A DNA stretch of 64,000 nucleotides, from assembly GCF_000715495.1 (NCBI RefSeq), contig NZ_JNLX01000031.1, forward strand, positions 1-64,000, written 5' to 3'. The translations under genes and the position numbers were made by a program. Positions 63,838-64,000 of the stretch are shown in pieces; position 1 is the first letter of the stretch; every line of letters starts with the position of its first letter. The notes under the pieces were generated by a model. That model saw only the letters and a program-made list of their open reading frames with translations, did not search any database and was not told the origin of the DNA. The DNA is from Hymenobacter sp. IS2118 (GTDB lineage Bacteria > Bacteroidota > Bacteroidia > Cytophagales > Hymenobacteraceae).

Positions 63838-63973
63838 CTTCCACCTTGCGCAAGGCTGCCTGCGCCTGCTCGGCCGATACCTGGATGCCCTCGATGCGGA
63901 ATGAGGCCCGGAGGGCTTCGGCAATCTGCTGGCGCTTGGCAGTCTGGCGGGTAACAGTGGGGGTAGGCTTCAT
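63812..63973 (-). CDS. 53-residue protein with Fic-inhibitory motif (candidate antitoxin)
   Basis: Found by hand translation of the minus strand from ATG 63973 to TAA 63814-63812. The sequence begins MKPTPTVTRQTAKRQQIAEA and contains LRASFRIEGIQV, with Ser24, Glu28 and Gly29 matching (S/T)xxxE(G/N). In VbhA-type antitoxins this helix places the Glu in the Fic active site to block nucleotide binding. It is convergent with the Fic gene and overlaps it by 26 bases, unlike the usual antitoxin-first order. The motif and adjacency make antitoxin function likely. Confidence 0.65.
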   Translation of the reverse strand: MKPTPTVTRQTAKRQQIAEALRASFRIEGIQVSAEQAQAALRKVEASLGKVSA

Positions 63974-64000
63974 CTGTAAATGGCTTAGAATGGCAAGGTA

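Noticed and set aside
1..64000. CRISPR array
   Set aside because: No regularly spaced identical repeats of 23-40 bases with unique spacers were seen; the only short periodic repeats are at 51758-51876.

Overview
The window looks like chromosomal DNA of a GC-rich Bacteroidota, most probably Hymenobacter or a close relative. The evidence is seen in the sequence: a secreted metalloprotease with a type IX secretion C-terminal sorting domain, TACCTTTG-type promoter motifs, start codons mostly without Shine-Dalgarno sequences, and core genes of roughly 60-65% GC. The genus name is inference.

Layout. 1-13.1 kb: partial RhlE-type RNA helicase; two near-identical Nudix genes flanking a three-gene sugar cassette (GT2 glycosyltransferase, WecD-like acetyltransferase, WecE-like aminotransferase); envelope and hypothetical genes; an LpxH-like phosphoesterase and a glycosyltransferase; a GH1 glycosidase; a small lipoprotein. 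13.3-19.2 kb: oxidative pentose phosphate genes (gnd, zwf, pgl) and icd, with two striking inverted repeats. 19.5-27.1 kb: a small cytosolic protein and a 2104-residue thermolysin-like protease with seven IPT/TIG repeats. 27.1-29.4 kb: a decay zone with two pseudogenes and an ISAs1-family element.

29.6-34.8 kb is a prophage- or satellite-like early module: CI/LexA-type repressor, divergent operator region, Cro-position gene, HTH_17 protein, replication protein, DnaB-type helicase and a short C5-methyltransferase-like protein. No integrase or structural genes are visible.

34.8-52 kb is a dense defence island. A leftward seven-gene run encodes HsdM, HsdS, HsdR, a putAbiC-like membrane protein, a GmrSD-type DUF262/DUF1524 protein, an HNH nuclease and a small protein. 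A rightward divergent run encodes a membrane protein, a 55-residue Pro-rich peptide, a protein with PD-(D/E)xK features and an OLD-family ATPase/TOPRIM nuclease; this is my best candidate for an undescribed antiphage system. A likely phosphorothioate-sensing HNH enzyme and a DUF559 nuclease follow.

52-64 kb: a Fic-antitoxin-like small protein, umuDC, a large lipoprotein, and an RNA-repair neighbourhood (two COG3541-type nucleotidyltransferases and a kinase-phosphatase-ligase Pnkp) interrupted by an AT-rich single-HKD PLD gene. It ends with a Fic protein and a convergent 53-residue protein carrying the Fic-inhibitory motif, which was found by hand translation.

All assignments come from reading motifs and remembered family features; no database search was run.
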